From Prolixibacteraceae bacterium (GTDB lineage: Bacteria > Bacteroidota > Bacteroidia > Bacteroidales > Prolixibacteraceae): a DNA stretch of 64,000 nucleotides. Made by a program: the position numbers and the translations under genes. Under the pieces are notes generated by a model, which had not been told where the DNA came from, made no database searches, and was given only the letters and a program-made list of their open reading frames with translations. Shown in pieces: positions 57,206 to 64,000 of this stretch. The stretch's first letter is position 1. Every line of letters begins with the position of its first letter. The stretch spans positions 1 through 64,000 of the forward strand of contig JANQHI010000061.1 of assembly GCA_028282705.1 (NCBI GenBank), in the 5' to 3' direction.

Positions 57206-57369
57206 GAAGTTGTCTAAAGTTAAACTGAAAAACTGCAAGCAACATCTTGATCCCATTGGGCTTCAGCTAATTTTTCTTCCATAGCTATGGCTATGCAAGA
57301 AAAATGGAGCTTTGCCACTGATAATCAATATGTCACTTTCGAAATTCCCCTTCAACTTTAGACAACTTC
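57206..57369. mobile_element. Short element with 16-bp terminal inverted repeats (MITE-like or IS remnant)
   Basis: GAAGTTGTCTAAAGTT (57206-57221) recurs as its perfect inverse at 57354-57369, enclosing 132 bases. Inside lies an imperfect hairpin (57271-57304: arms TTTTTCTT and CATAGC, one mismatch, 4-base loop). No transposase is encoded. Target-site duplications are not obvious. The structure resembles a non-autonomous inverted-repeat element; no other copy was noticed in the window. Confidence 0.5.
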
Positions 57370-57479
57370 TAAGCGTATGTTTCTTTAATCATTATGCTAA
57401 ACCTATTAAAAATCCAAAAAAAATAGTTTGGTTAGTTGTTTAATCAGTAGGGTAGAAATTAGGTAATCTTAATTAGTGT

Positions 57480-57602
57480 TTATGAATTCTTTTCAATTTC
57501 CGGGTTTATATTGTGTGAATAAGCAGGGCATTCACAAGTTTTGCATGATGAAATAAACAATAGGAGTAACACATATATAATAATGTATAGATAAAGTTTC
57601 AT
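57480..57602 (-). CDS. Predicted 40-residue lipoprotein
   Basis: A 41-codon frame: a hydrophobic start (MKLYLYIIIYVLLLLF) ends in the lipobox ISSC with Cys20, followed by KTCECPAYSHN and an acidic tail. All features of a bacterial lipoprotein are present: a basic residue at position 2, a hydrophobic core and Cys at the lipobox. Very small lipoproteins with a Cys-rich CxxCxCPAYS segment are known to me from other Bacteroidota; the role is unknown. It is too short for standard gene calling. A palindrome lies 50-60 bases upstream. It stands alone between gap and the giant surface gene. Confidence 0.7.
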   Translation of the reverse strand: MKLYLYIIIYVLLLLFISSCKTCECPAYSHNINPEIEKNS

Positions 57603-57650
57603 ATTCAATATTAACGATTATTTTAATGTAACTTAAATTTTTTGTTAAAA

Positions 57651-57665
57651 TTGCTATGATAGCAA
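57651..57665. promoter_or_regulatory. 15-bp palindrome, possible operator
   Basis: TTGCTAT and ATAGCAA are perfect inverses around a single G. It lies upstream of the small lipoprotein gene (minus strand) and about 330 bases upstream of the giant gene. Confidence 0.35.
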
Positions 57666-57856
57666 GTATTATGCTAAAAAAGTGTATATTTATTGCGTTT
57701 TTGATAATATCATAATTTTAACCTCGTTGAAAATTTAAGCAGTTGAAATAGTTGGGGAGAGAGAGGGAAAGAAGCAAAAATTAGTAGAAACTAATTATTT
57801 GTTTATAATATTTGCTGAAATTGTGATAAAAAATGTAATATTTGTGCGGCAATTAT

Positions 57857-57888
57857 TTTGTACGTTGTTGAGAAATTTTATACGTTTG
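57857..57888 (+). promoter_or_regulatory. Bacteroidota-type promoter for the giant surface protein gene
   Basis: TTTG (57857-57860) and TACGTTTG (57881-57888, exact TAnnTTTG) are separated by 20 bases, close to the published consensus spacing. Transcription would start near 57895, giving a leader of about 100 bases to the ATG at 57997. Confidence 0.6.
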
Positions 57889-57996
57889 TAATATTAGATT
57901 AATATGATTAGGACAAGTATGTCTGAATTTGATAATAAAAAATTAAATAAATCAAAATCAATCAATCAATTAAGTTCAATTAAAAAGCAAGTTGCT

Positions 57997-60900
57997 ATGA
58001 AAAAATTTACTGGAAATTTCTTGCACGGAGAGCATGGTATATTTCAGGTTCTTCGAAAAATTGGCTTAAGTGTGGTTGCGGTTCTTTTAGCAGTGGTTGC
58101 TTTCAGCCAGGCTCAGGATACGTACCATGTTTGGGCCGATGATGTTGAAGATTGTTATCGAGAAGATAACACTTACAAAGTTCAAATATCATTTAGGGAC
58201 TTTGTAAAAATCGATTCGTTTATTTTAAAGCTTAAATACGACCATACAGTGTATGACGCTGATTTGTTGTCATTTAAAGTTTTAAGAACAGATGAAATTA
58301 GTTCAGCCATGGTTTATGAATCTACTTCTGGGACACTTGAGTTCATGTGGGATGTGAATAATGAGCCGGGCAGTGACAGTTTCAAAACGATCGAACCAAA
58401 CAATGAAAAAACACCAGTTATGGAGATATGTTTTAATATAAATAACTATCGCCATAATTATGATGCTGTTCCTGCTCCTCCAACTAGTTTTTATACTGCT
58501 TTAACTTGGCAAAGTGGTTCAGAATTCTGGAATGACGAAGGCCAGGTAACAGATATTTTAACTGAAGATTTAGCTGGCCATGGTAAAATTGACGTGGATC
58601 AAATGTGGGATCAAATAGTTGTTGACGTTACTCCTGCATTATGTGATACAGATATAGTGGTTGCAACAGTGGTAACTCCCGAAAATGTTGCAGGGATGGA
58701 ATATTCCTGGAATGGGACTACTTTCACTGATAATCCTTCAACTAATGTTGATGCTCCCGCAACTGACGTAACTGTTTTAGTGCGTAAAGGAGATTGCATT
58801 TCTTACCAGGAACGTTTTGATGTTGAAACTACTAAAATGGTTTCTTTTACTGTTTCTGGCACAGATGTATTATGTCCTGGTGGGCAGGCTGATGTTGAAA
58901 TAGATGCTAATTATGGGGCTGTACCTTATACTTATTACATAATCCCGGACGCAGATTTCCCTGGTGCATTGTCAGGAAGCCTGACCGGGTATTCTTCTTC
59001 AATAGGTGTTTCACAGAAGGATACAGGAACATATTATGTTGCTGTTCAGGATGCTAACGATTGCGTTGACCTTACAGATTCTGGTAGTTGGAAAATGATC
59101 ACTGTGGAAGATAATAATGATCCATGGGATGTAACCATAAGTACCATAGACCCAAATTGTAATGGTGCAGATAATGGAGAGATATCAATTAGCATTTCTG
59201 GTGCTACTGCTCCTTATTATGTGTCATTTGAAGGTGGTACTGAAATTGAAACAAGCAATAAAAACTGGGATGAATTAGTTGATGGCACTTATACAATTGA
59301 TATCAGGGATTCTGAAGGTTGTTTTTATACAACAAGTGTAACATTGACAGAACCTGCTTCAATGAAATTTGAGGTTGGCCATACTGATGCATCTTGTGAG
59401 GCTGATATTGGCGAAATTTGGATTGAGCCAGGTACAATTACCGGAGGGTCAGAATCATATGGTAAGTGGTGGTATTCAACTGTGCCAGATTTCAGTAGTT
59501 ACACTGAAATTGCAAGCGTGGCAGATACTGCAGAAAATATTCCAGGAGGTGTATATTACATCCGTATATTTGATAGCAATGGTTGTTTTGCTGATTATAT
59601 GAATGACCAGGGTGATAATTCAGTAAAAGTTCTGACTCTTGAGTTTGATGTAAACTATGATCCTATTGCATGTTATAATGGTTCAACTACGGCTACAATT
59701 GACCTTGTTTCAGGTGATGGAAGCCATGATTTATGGTATAAACTAAATGATGGAACACCACAAAAAAGTAATTCTTTTGATATATCAGTAGAAACTGGTT
59801 CATGTGATACATTTACTTTTACAGCAATAGATAGTACAATTAATTGTGAGTATGTAGAGGTTTTACCAATTTGCCAACCTGATTCATTATGGGTAAAAGA
59901 GATAAAAGAATTAACACTGCCTCCAACCTGCCATGATAATAATGATGGTAATATCCAGGTTCGTGGATATGGAGGTACTCCATTTGTAGATGAAGGAGGT
60001 ACTCAATATTATTTATATCAATTTGATGGTCGTGCATGGGAAGCGAGTGAGGATGTAAACAATACATTTGCTGCAGGTATGGGACCATTAGGTGATGGTG
60101 TTCATGAAATCAAAATACAGGATGCTAATGGTTGCATTGCTTCTATTACTGTTACTCTTGAATTGACTCCAAATCTTATTGGTGATGAAGAGGCAACAGT
60201 TGTATGTTATGGTGATGTAGTTACTATGGATATTGATACAATATCTTGGATTAAAGAACCTGCACACCTTAACCAGGGTAAACGTGAACCAAGGTTCTAT
60301 TATTCAGCTACAACAAGTGTAGCAACAGAGATTGTTGCTGAAGGTAACCGTTTCTATCCATCTACAGTGGTTGATCCATTAGTTCCAACTGAATTAGGTG
60401 CAGGAACTTACTATGTAGTAGGTAAGGATGAATGGGGTTGTTATTCTAATGTTGCAGAATATGATGTTTACCAACCAGAAGAATTAATGATTACCGTTAC
60501 TCCAACTGATGCAGAATGTGCTGGCGAATTTGGTGGAACAATAACAATTGAGGCATTTAATTCAATGCTTAATGTAGATGATAGTTCTTCTTATTCTTCA
60601 CCAAGGTATCAATATGTAATTTTTGAGGCAACTACCGGAACAACTAAAGAAGATGCTCATTGGGATATATTAGAAGATCCTACATGGTATGATACACAGG
60701 TTGATTGGTCAGACTTTGAAAATGATGACCCGGCTAATGACAGTGTAATGGTTGCTGATGCAATGAAAGGTGTTTATTTTGTTGCCGTAAGAGATTACTG
60801 TGGTGCTCACGGGCGTCCTGAGTTGATTAAAATGGATACTGTAGTAATTGACGGAAGGGATGCTATTGCATTAGATACTGATGGCGTAACAATTGAAAAT

Positions 60901-63900
60901 ATAGATTGCCATACTTGGGATCCAATAGAAGAAGAATTTGTATATGAAGAGGTAGGTGCTATAACCATTGACCCTGATTATGTAAGTGGTGGTTATCCTC
61001 CTTATGAGTTTACTCTTTCAGGTCAGGAAAGTGATGGACCTAATACAACAGGTATATTTACAGGCTTAGATACAGGTAGTTATGTTGTTACTATTTCGGA
61101 CTCATTGAACTGTCCTGTATATGAATATAGCTTTGACATTACCATGCCTTATGGTTTAAAATTAGAATTAGACCATGTAAATCCATCTTGCTATGGTAAA
61201 CACGATGGTTTATTGGTTTACAGGTTAAGTGGAGGTAATGTAACTTATGTTTCAAGTACTGGTTTATATACTGGTTACCAGGAAGCTACTAATAATGTTG
61301 GCGAATTTGAAGATGTAAATGATATTCCTGAAGAAAGATGGTTTGACGTAAATGTTGAAGACGTTGTTCATGGTAATCAATCAGTATTTGACAGGGCTGT
61401 TGAAGCAGGTGAATATGAAGTTTGGATTCGCGATGAAAAAGGTTGTATTTCTGGTCCTTATTACAGGACAGTGGTAGAGCCAGCAGAACTTGGTTATGTT
61501 GCTGATTTGGATGACCCAAGTTGTTCAACTGATGATACTCAGGGAGTCTCAAATGATGGTGCTATTACTATTTGGCCTACTGGTGGTTGGGAAAGTACTG
61601 ATGATGATTTTATGTATACAGTAACATTGAAAATTGGTACTACAACTACAACAAGTCCTTTAATAGATTCAGGAGGTTTTTATAAATTTGAGAATCTTGT
61701 TGCAGGTGATTATACTGTAACTGTAACTGAATTCAATGATAATATAGCAAGTGATGGTTATTCTAAACCATACAATCAGTATATAGATTATCTTGAAAAG
61801 TGGCATGAATATGATGACTATGTACCATTCCAGAATCCTGATGTAACGGATTGTTTTGCTACTGGAGTTGAGACATTAGATGATAGCCCAATTGAATACG
61901 ATACTATTACATGGGCTGACCTATTGTGCCATGACCCAATAGACTCTGGTGTACCACATACTGCAACTGGTGCAATTACAATATCAGGTGTAACAGGCGG
62001 TGATGGTGACTATAAATATATGGTTCAGGGACCTAAAGATTACTTATACAATGATGTATGGTATGATCCTGACAATTACGATCTGCCAAAAGACGAGTGG
62101 ACTTGGGATGACTTAGTTAATGGTCACTATACAGTATTTGTAAGAGATGGAAATGGTTGTACTATTTTCCGTGAATCAGGTGAGCTTGAAAATGCAGATA
62201 GCTTACAATTAGTTACTGAGCTTGTTGAAAACCCATTATGCCACGATGGTAATGGTATTGTTGCAATGCATGCGAGTGGTGGTACAGGTGCAGGTACATA
62301 TAAATTTGCTATCATTGATGTAAGTGATACTGAATTCCCAACCTCAGATGAGGAAGCTGTAGCTAACCTTGACTGGTCACCAGAAATGGTAGATTCAGAT
62401 ACATTTGAAGTACCATGGGGGATATATATTGGTTTCGTAATGGATGCAAATGGATGTGTACAAGGATTTGCTACTGATGAGGAAGGTACTCCTATCCTTA
62501 TCCACCGTGTTGAAATTGACAACCCAACTGCAGTTGAAGCAGATGGTCTCAGTGTAACTGATGTTAACTGCTATGCAGGAACTGATGGTATTATTACTGT
62601 TGATGCAATTTCTGGAGGAAATGGTGGTGACTATACTGCTGTTGTAACTGGTACAACCTGGGAAGGTAAAGCATTAGTGAACTCAACAGGAGGTGCTTGG
62701 AGCTATGGTGACCTTGAAGGTTCTGATGAAGATCTTGATGGCTTACCTGCGAGTACACCTTGGACTCGTGAACAAGTTTCTGCTGATCTTGATATTTTAA
62801 CTGATGATGACTACTATTCAATAGTATTCTACGATAGTGAAGGCTGTGTTTCTTCGGTATACAAGGTAATTGTTTATCAACCAATGGAGTTCATTGTAGC
62901 ATTAGATGTACAACAGGATGCATTTATTTGCCCTGATGACTTGGCTGGTGTATTTGAAGTGATTGTCCTTCAGGGTGGTGTACCATTCAGTGGTAACCAG
63001 GATGAATTCTTGTATCGTTGGGAAATCTATACTGATAGCACTGAAGCCGAAGGATTAACAGGGAAAGTTGAAGAAACTGAATATGCGTTCACTTCTACAT
63101 TCCAGGGCCAGGCAGGTGTTTGGTATAAAGTATTTGCTAAGGATGCTAATGATTGTGTAACAAGTGCAATCAGGTATGTTGAGGCTCCTGAGAAGATTGT
63201 TTATAATGTAAATGATGTTTCTTGTCATGAAGATGCTGAAACTGGTGCTTATGCTCAGATTACAGTGACTTCAAGTAATCCTGGACGTACACATGAAGTT
63301 AAGTGGGTACAGGTAACAGGTGTAGGGCAATCTGATATTATTGCACAATCAAGCTGGATGCCGTTTGGAACAGATACACTGATCAATGCATTAAGTTATG
63401 GTGATGTTGACCAGGATGGTGGGCACTATATATTCTATGTACGTGATAACTTAGGTTGTATGGCTAAAGATACATTCATTACTTTTGTGCCGGTACAGCA
63501 TCCATTAACAATGACTGTTGCTACAGTTTCTGAAGGTGAATGTACTAATGAAGTAATGATTACGCCTGCTGGAGGTATTGAGCCTTACACTGTAACCATA
63601 AATGGTACTGAAGTTGACTACACTGTTGCTCAAACAGTATCTGATGGTGATGTAATCTTAGTTACTGATGCACATTTGAGGTGCGAAGCAACTGAAACAG
63701 CAGTGGTAGCAGGGAATCCTGTAGCCAATGAGGAAACAATTACAACATTGATTGGTGAAGATGTAGCATACAGTAATGTAGAAGCTGGTTTAACAGATAC
63801 TATGTTGAATGCTGCTGGTTCTCCGTATGTATTCAATTATACTGTTGGAGGTTGCCCACGTACATTAACTGTGACTGTTGTTGAGGTGGCACAAGTATTA

Positions 63901-64000
63901 ACAATTGCTGAAGTTCAGGGTACTGGAGATGATTCTCCATATGCCGGGGAAACTGCAGCAGTTACTGGTACTGTAACCGGAATAATTCCAGGAGAAGGTT
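57997..64000 (+). CDS. Giant SprB-repeat surface protein, runs off the right edge
   Basis: One frame stays open for 2001 codons to the window edge with no stop. It starts with an extended signal peptide (hydrophobic core about residues 22-36, cut near AFSQAQ), then a cohesin-like beta region (residues ~41-190: YKVQISFRDFVKIDSF). From about residue 380 to 1830 about a dozen SprB-like repeats occur, each of the form Cys-x-G near its start, a Gly-rich middle and ending GxYxxxxxDxxGC (WDELVDGTYTIDIRDSEGC; LGDGVHEIKIQDANGC; VNGHYTVFVRDGNGC). At residue ~1969 EVQGTGDDSPYAGETAAVTG resembles the OB fold of YhcR/ExeM-type nucleases. In-frame ATGs at 57904 and 57919 exist upstream; 57997 best fits the signal peptide. 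It is likely a T9SS-exported adhesin or giant surface enzyme; the C-terminal sorting domain is beyond the window. Confidence 0.88.
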   Translation, partial: MKKFTGNFLHGEHGIFQVLRKIGLSVVAVLLAVVAFSQAQDTYHVWADDVEDCYREDNTYKVQISFRDFVKIDSFILKLKYDHTVYDADLLSFKVLRTDEISSAMVYESTSGTLEFMWDVNNEPGSDSFKTIEPNNEKTPVMEICFNINNYRHNYDAVPAPPTSFYTALTWQSGSEFWNDEGQVTDILTEDLAGHGKIDVDQMWDQIVVDVTPALCDTDIVVATVVTPENVAGMEYSWNGTTFTDNPSTNVDAPATDVTVLVRKGDCISYQERFDVETTKMVSFTVSGTDVLCPGGQADVEIDANYGAVPYTYYIIPDADFPGALSGSLTGYSSSIGVSQKDTGTYYVAVQDANDCVDLTDSGSWKMITVEDNNDPWDVTISTIDPNCNGADNGEISISISGATAPYYVSFEGGTEIETSNKNWDELVDGTYTIDIRDSEGCFYTTSVTLTEPASMKFEVGHTDASCEADIGEIWIEPGTITGGSESYGKWWYSTVPDFSSYTEIASVADTAENIPGGVYYIRIFDSNGCFADYMNDQGDNSVKVLTLEFDVNYDPIACYNGSTTATIDLVSGDGSHDLWYKLNDGTPQKSNSFDISVETGSCDTFTFTAIDSTINCEYVEVLPICQPDSLWVKEIKELTLPPTCHDNNDGNIQVRGYGGTPFVDEGGTQYYLYQFDGRAWEASEDVNNTFAAGMGPLGDGVHEIKIQDANGCIASITVTLELTPNLIGDEEATVVCYGDVVTMDIDTISWIKEPAHLNQGKREPRFYYSATTSVATEIVAEGNRFYPSTVVDPLVPTELGAGTYYVVGKDEWGCYSNVAEYDVYQPEELMITVTPTDAECAGEFGGTITIEAFNSMLNVDDSSSYSSPRYQYVIFEATTGTTKEDAHWDILEDPTWYDTQVDWSDFENDDPANDSVMVADAMKGVYFVAVRDYCGAHGRPELIKMDTVVIDGRDAIALDTDGVTIENIDCHTWDPIEEEFVYEEVGAITIDPDYVSGGYPPYEFTLSGQESDGPNTTGIFTGLDTGSYVVTISDSLNCPVYEYSFDITMPYGLKLELDHVNPSCYGKHDGLLVYRLSGGNVTYVSSTGLYTGYQEATNNVGEFEDVNDIPEERWFDVNVEDVVHGNQSVFDRAVEAGEYEVWIRDEKGCISGPYYRTVVEPAELGYVADLDDPSCSTDDTQGVSNDGAITIWPTGGWESTDDDFMYTVTLKIGTTTTTSPLIDSGGFYKFENLVAGDYTVTVTEFNDNIASDGYSKPYNQYIDYLEKWHEYDDYVPFQNPDVTDCFATGVETLDDSPIEYDTITWADLLCHDPIDSGVPHTATGAITISGVTGGDGDYKYMVQGPKDYLYNDVWYDPDNYDLPKDEWTWDDLVNGHYTVFVRDGNGCTIFRESGELENADSLQLVTELVENPLCHDGNGIVAMHASGGTGAGTYKFAIIDVSDTEFPTSDEEAVANLDWSPEMVDSDTFEVPWGIYIGFVMDANGCVQGFATDEEGTPILIHRVEIDNPTAVEADGLSVTDVNCYAGTDGIITVDAISGGNGGDYTAVVTGTTWEGKALVNSTGGAWSYGDLEGSDEDLDGLPASTPWTREQVSADLDILTDDDYYSIVFYDSEGCVSSVYKVIVYQPMEFIVALDVQQDAFICPDDLAGVFEVIVLQGGVPFSGNQDEFLYRWEIYTDSTEAEGLTGKVEETEYAFTSTFQGQAGVWYKVFAKDANDCVTSAIRYVEAPEKIVYNVNDVSCHEDAETGAYAQITVTSSNPGRTHEVKWVQVTGVGQSDIIAQSSWMPFGTDTLINALSYGDVDQDGGHYIFYVRDNLGCMAKDTFITFVPVQHPLTMTVATVSEGECTNEVMITPAGGIEPYTVTINGTEVDYTVAQTVSDGDVILVTDAHLRCEATETAVVAGNPVANEETITTLIGEDVAYSNVEAGLTDTMLNAAGSPYVFNYTVGGCPRTLTVTVVEVAQVLTIAEVQGTGDDSPYAGETAAVTGTVTGIIPGEG

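Noticed and set aside
57078-57284. 68-codon plus-strand open frame (MSNGKININIFN...)
   Set aside because: It is Asn/Ile/Lys-rich in AT-rich DNA, runs through one end of the inverted-repeat element and has no recognisable domain or start context.
62127-62522. 131-codon minus-strand open frame, and similar minus frames at 59840, 61289, 62594 and 63630
   Set aside because: They lie antisense inside the giant SprB-repeat gene and are shadows of its codon pattern.

Overview
The window reads as chromosomal DNA of a member of the Bacteroidota, AT-rich and gene-dense. The lineage call rests on type IX secretion (T9SS) genes (gldJ, porU, porV), a giant SprB-repeat surface protein, a fused CcsBA cytochrome assembly protein, a long (666 aa) urocanate hydratase, promoter-like TAnnTTTG boxes, and a near absence of Shine-Dalgarno sites. 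I saw no tRNA, rRNA, CRISPR array, prophage or intact transposase. Genus cannot be fixed from the sequence alone; a marine or sediment relative of the Marinilabiliales/Prolixibacteraceae type is plausible (inference).

Layout. 1-5.3 kb: end of a nuclease/phosphatase gene, CCA-adding enzyme, thioredoxin, murF and gldJ. 5.5-11.4 kb: porU, porV, ispF and a thioredoxin-like gene; with gldJ and murF this is a familiar T9SS neighbourhood. 11.5-18.8 kb: a TPR histidine kinase, urocanate hydratase, a LemA/TPM/TPM/globin operon and an AhpD-like protein. 19-23.3 kb: a five-gene minus-strand operon (two LytM/M23 peptidases, MerR regulator, NIF3 protein, zinc-ribbon coiled-coil protein). 23.5-31.3 kb: alaS, ccsBA and an acyl-CoA ligase. 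31.5-37.4 kb: an accessory-looking stretch with a VapBC-type toxin-antitoxin pair, a membrane protein, an NAD(P)-binding protein, a sulfatase, a membrane-tethered receiver protein and a POT transporter. 37.6-43.5 kb: NAD(P)HX repair, a DUF4831-like protein, an MFS carrier and PepD.

43.5-46.6 kb shows decay: a VOC/glyoxalase gene and pncB are each broken by a frameshift with about 11 nt apparently missing, beside a scrap of a second pepD-like 3' end; the PLP enzyme between them is intact. 46.7-54.2 kb is a minus-strand housekeeping block: purA, a Fur-family regulator, a Rel/Spo enzyme, gmhB, gmhA, a Nudix protein, miaA and a PRiA4-type hypothetical. 54.5-57 kb has an ABC permease and gap.

From about 57.9 kb to the right edge one uninterrupted plus-strand frame runs off the window. 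I translated it codon by codon and found no stop in 2001 codons from the ATG at 57997. It encodes a signal peptide, a cohesin-like N-terminal region, about a dozen SprB-like repeats and, at the edge, the start of a domain resembling the OB fold of YhcR/ExeM-type extracellular nucleases. It is a natural candidate client for the T9SS whose parts lie at 4-10 kb. The intergenic region before it holds a 40-codon lipoprotein gene, a short element with inverted-repeat ends and a good Bacteroidota-type promoter.
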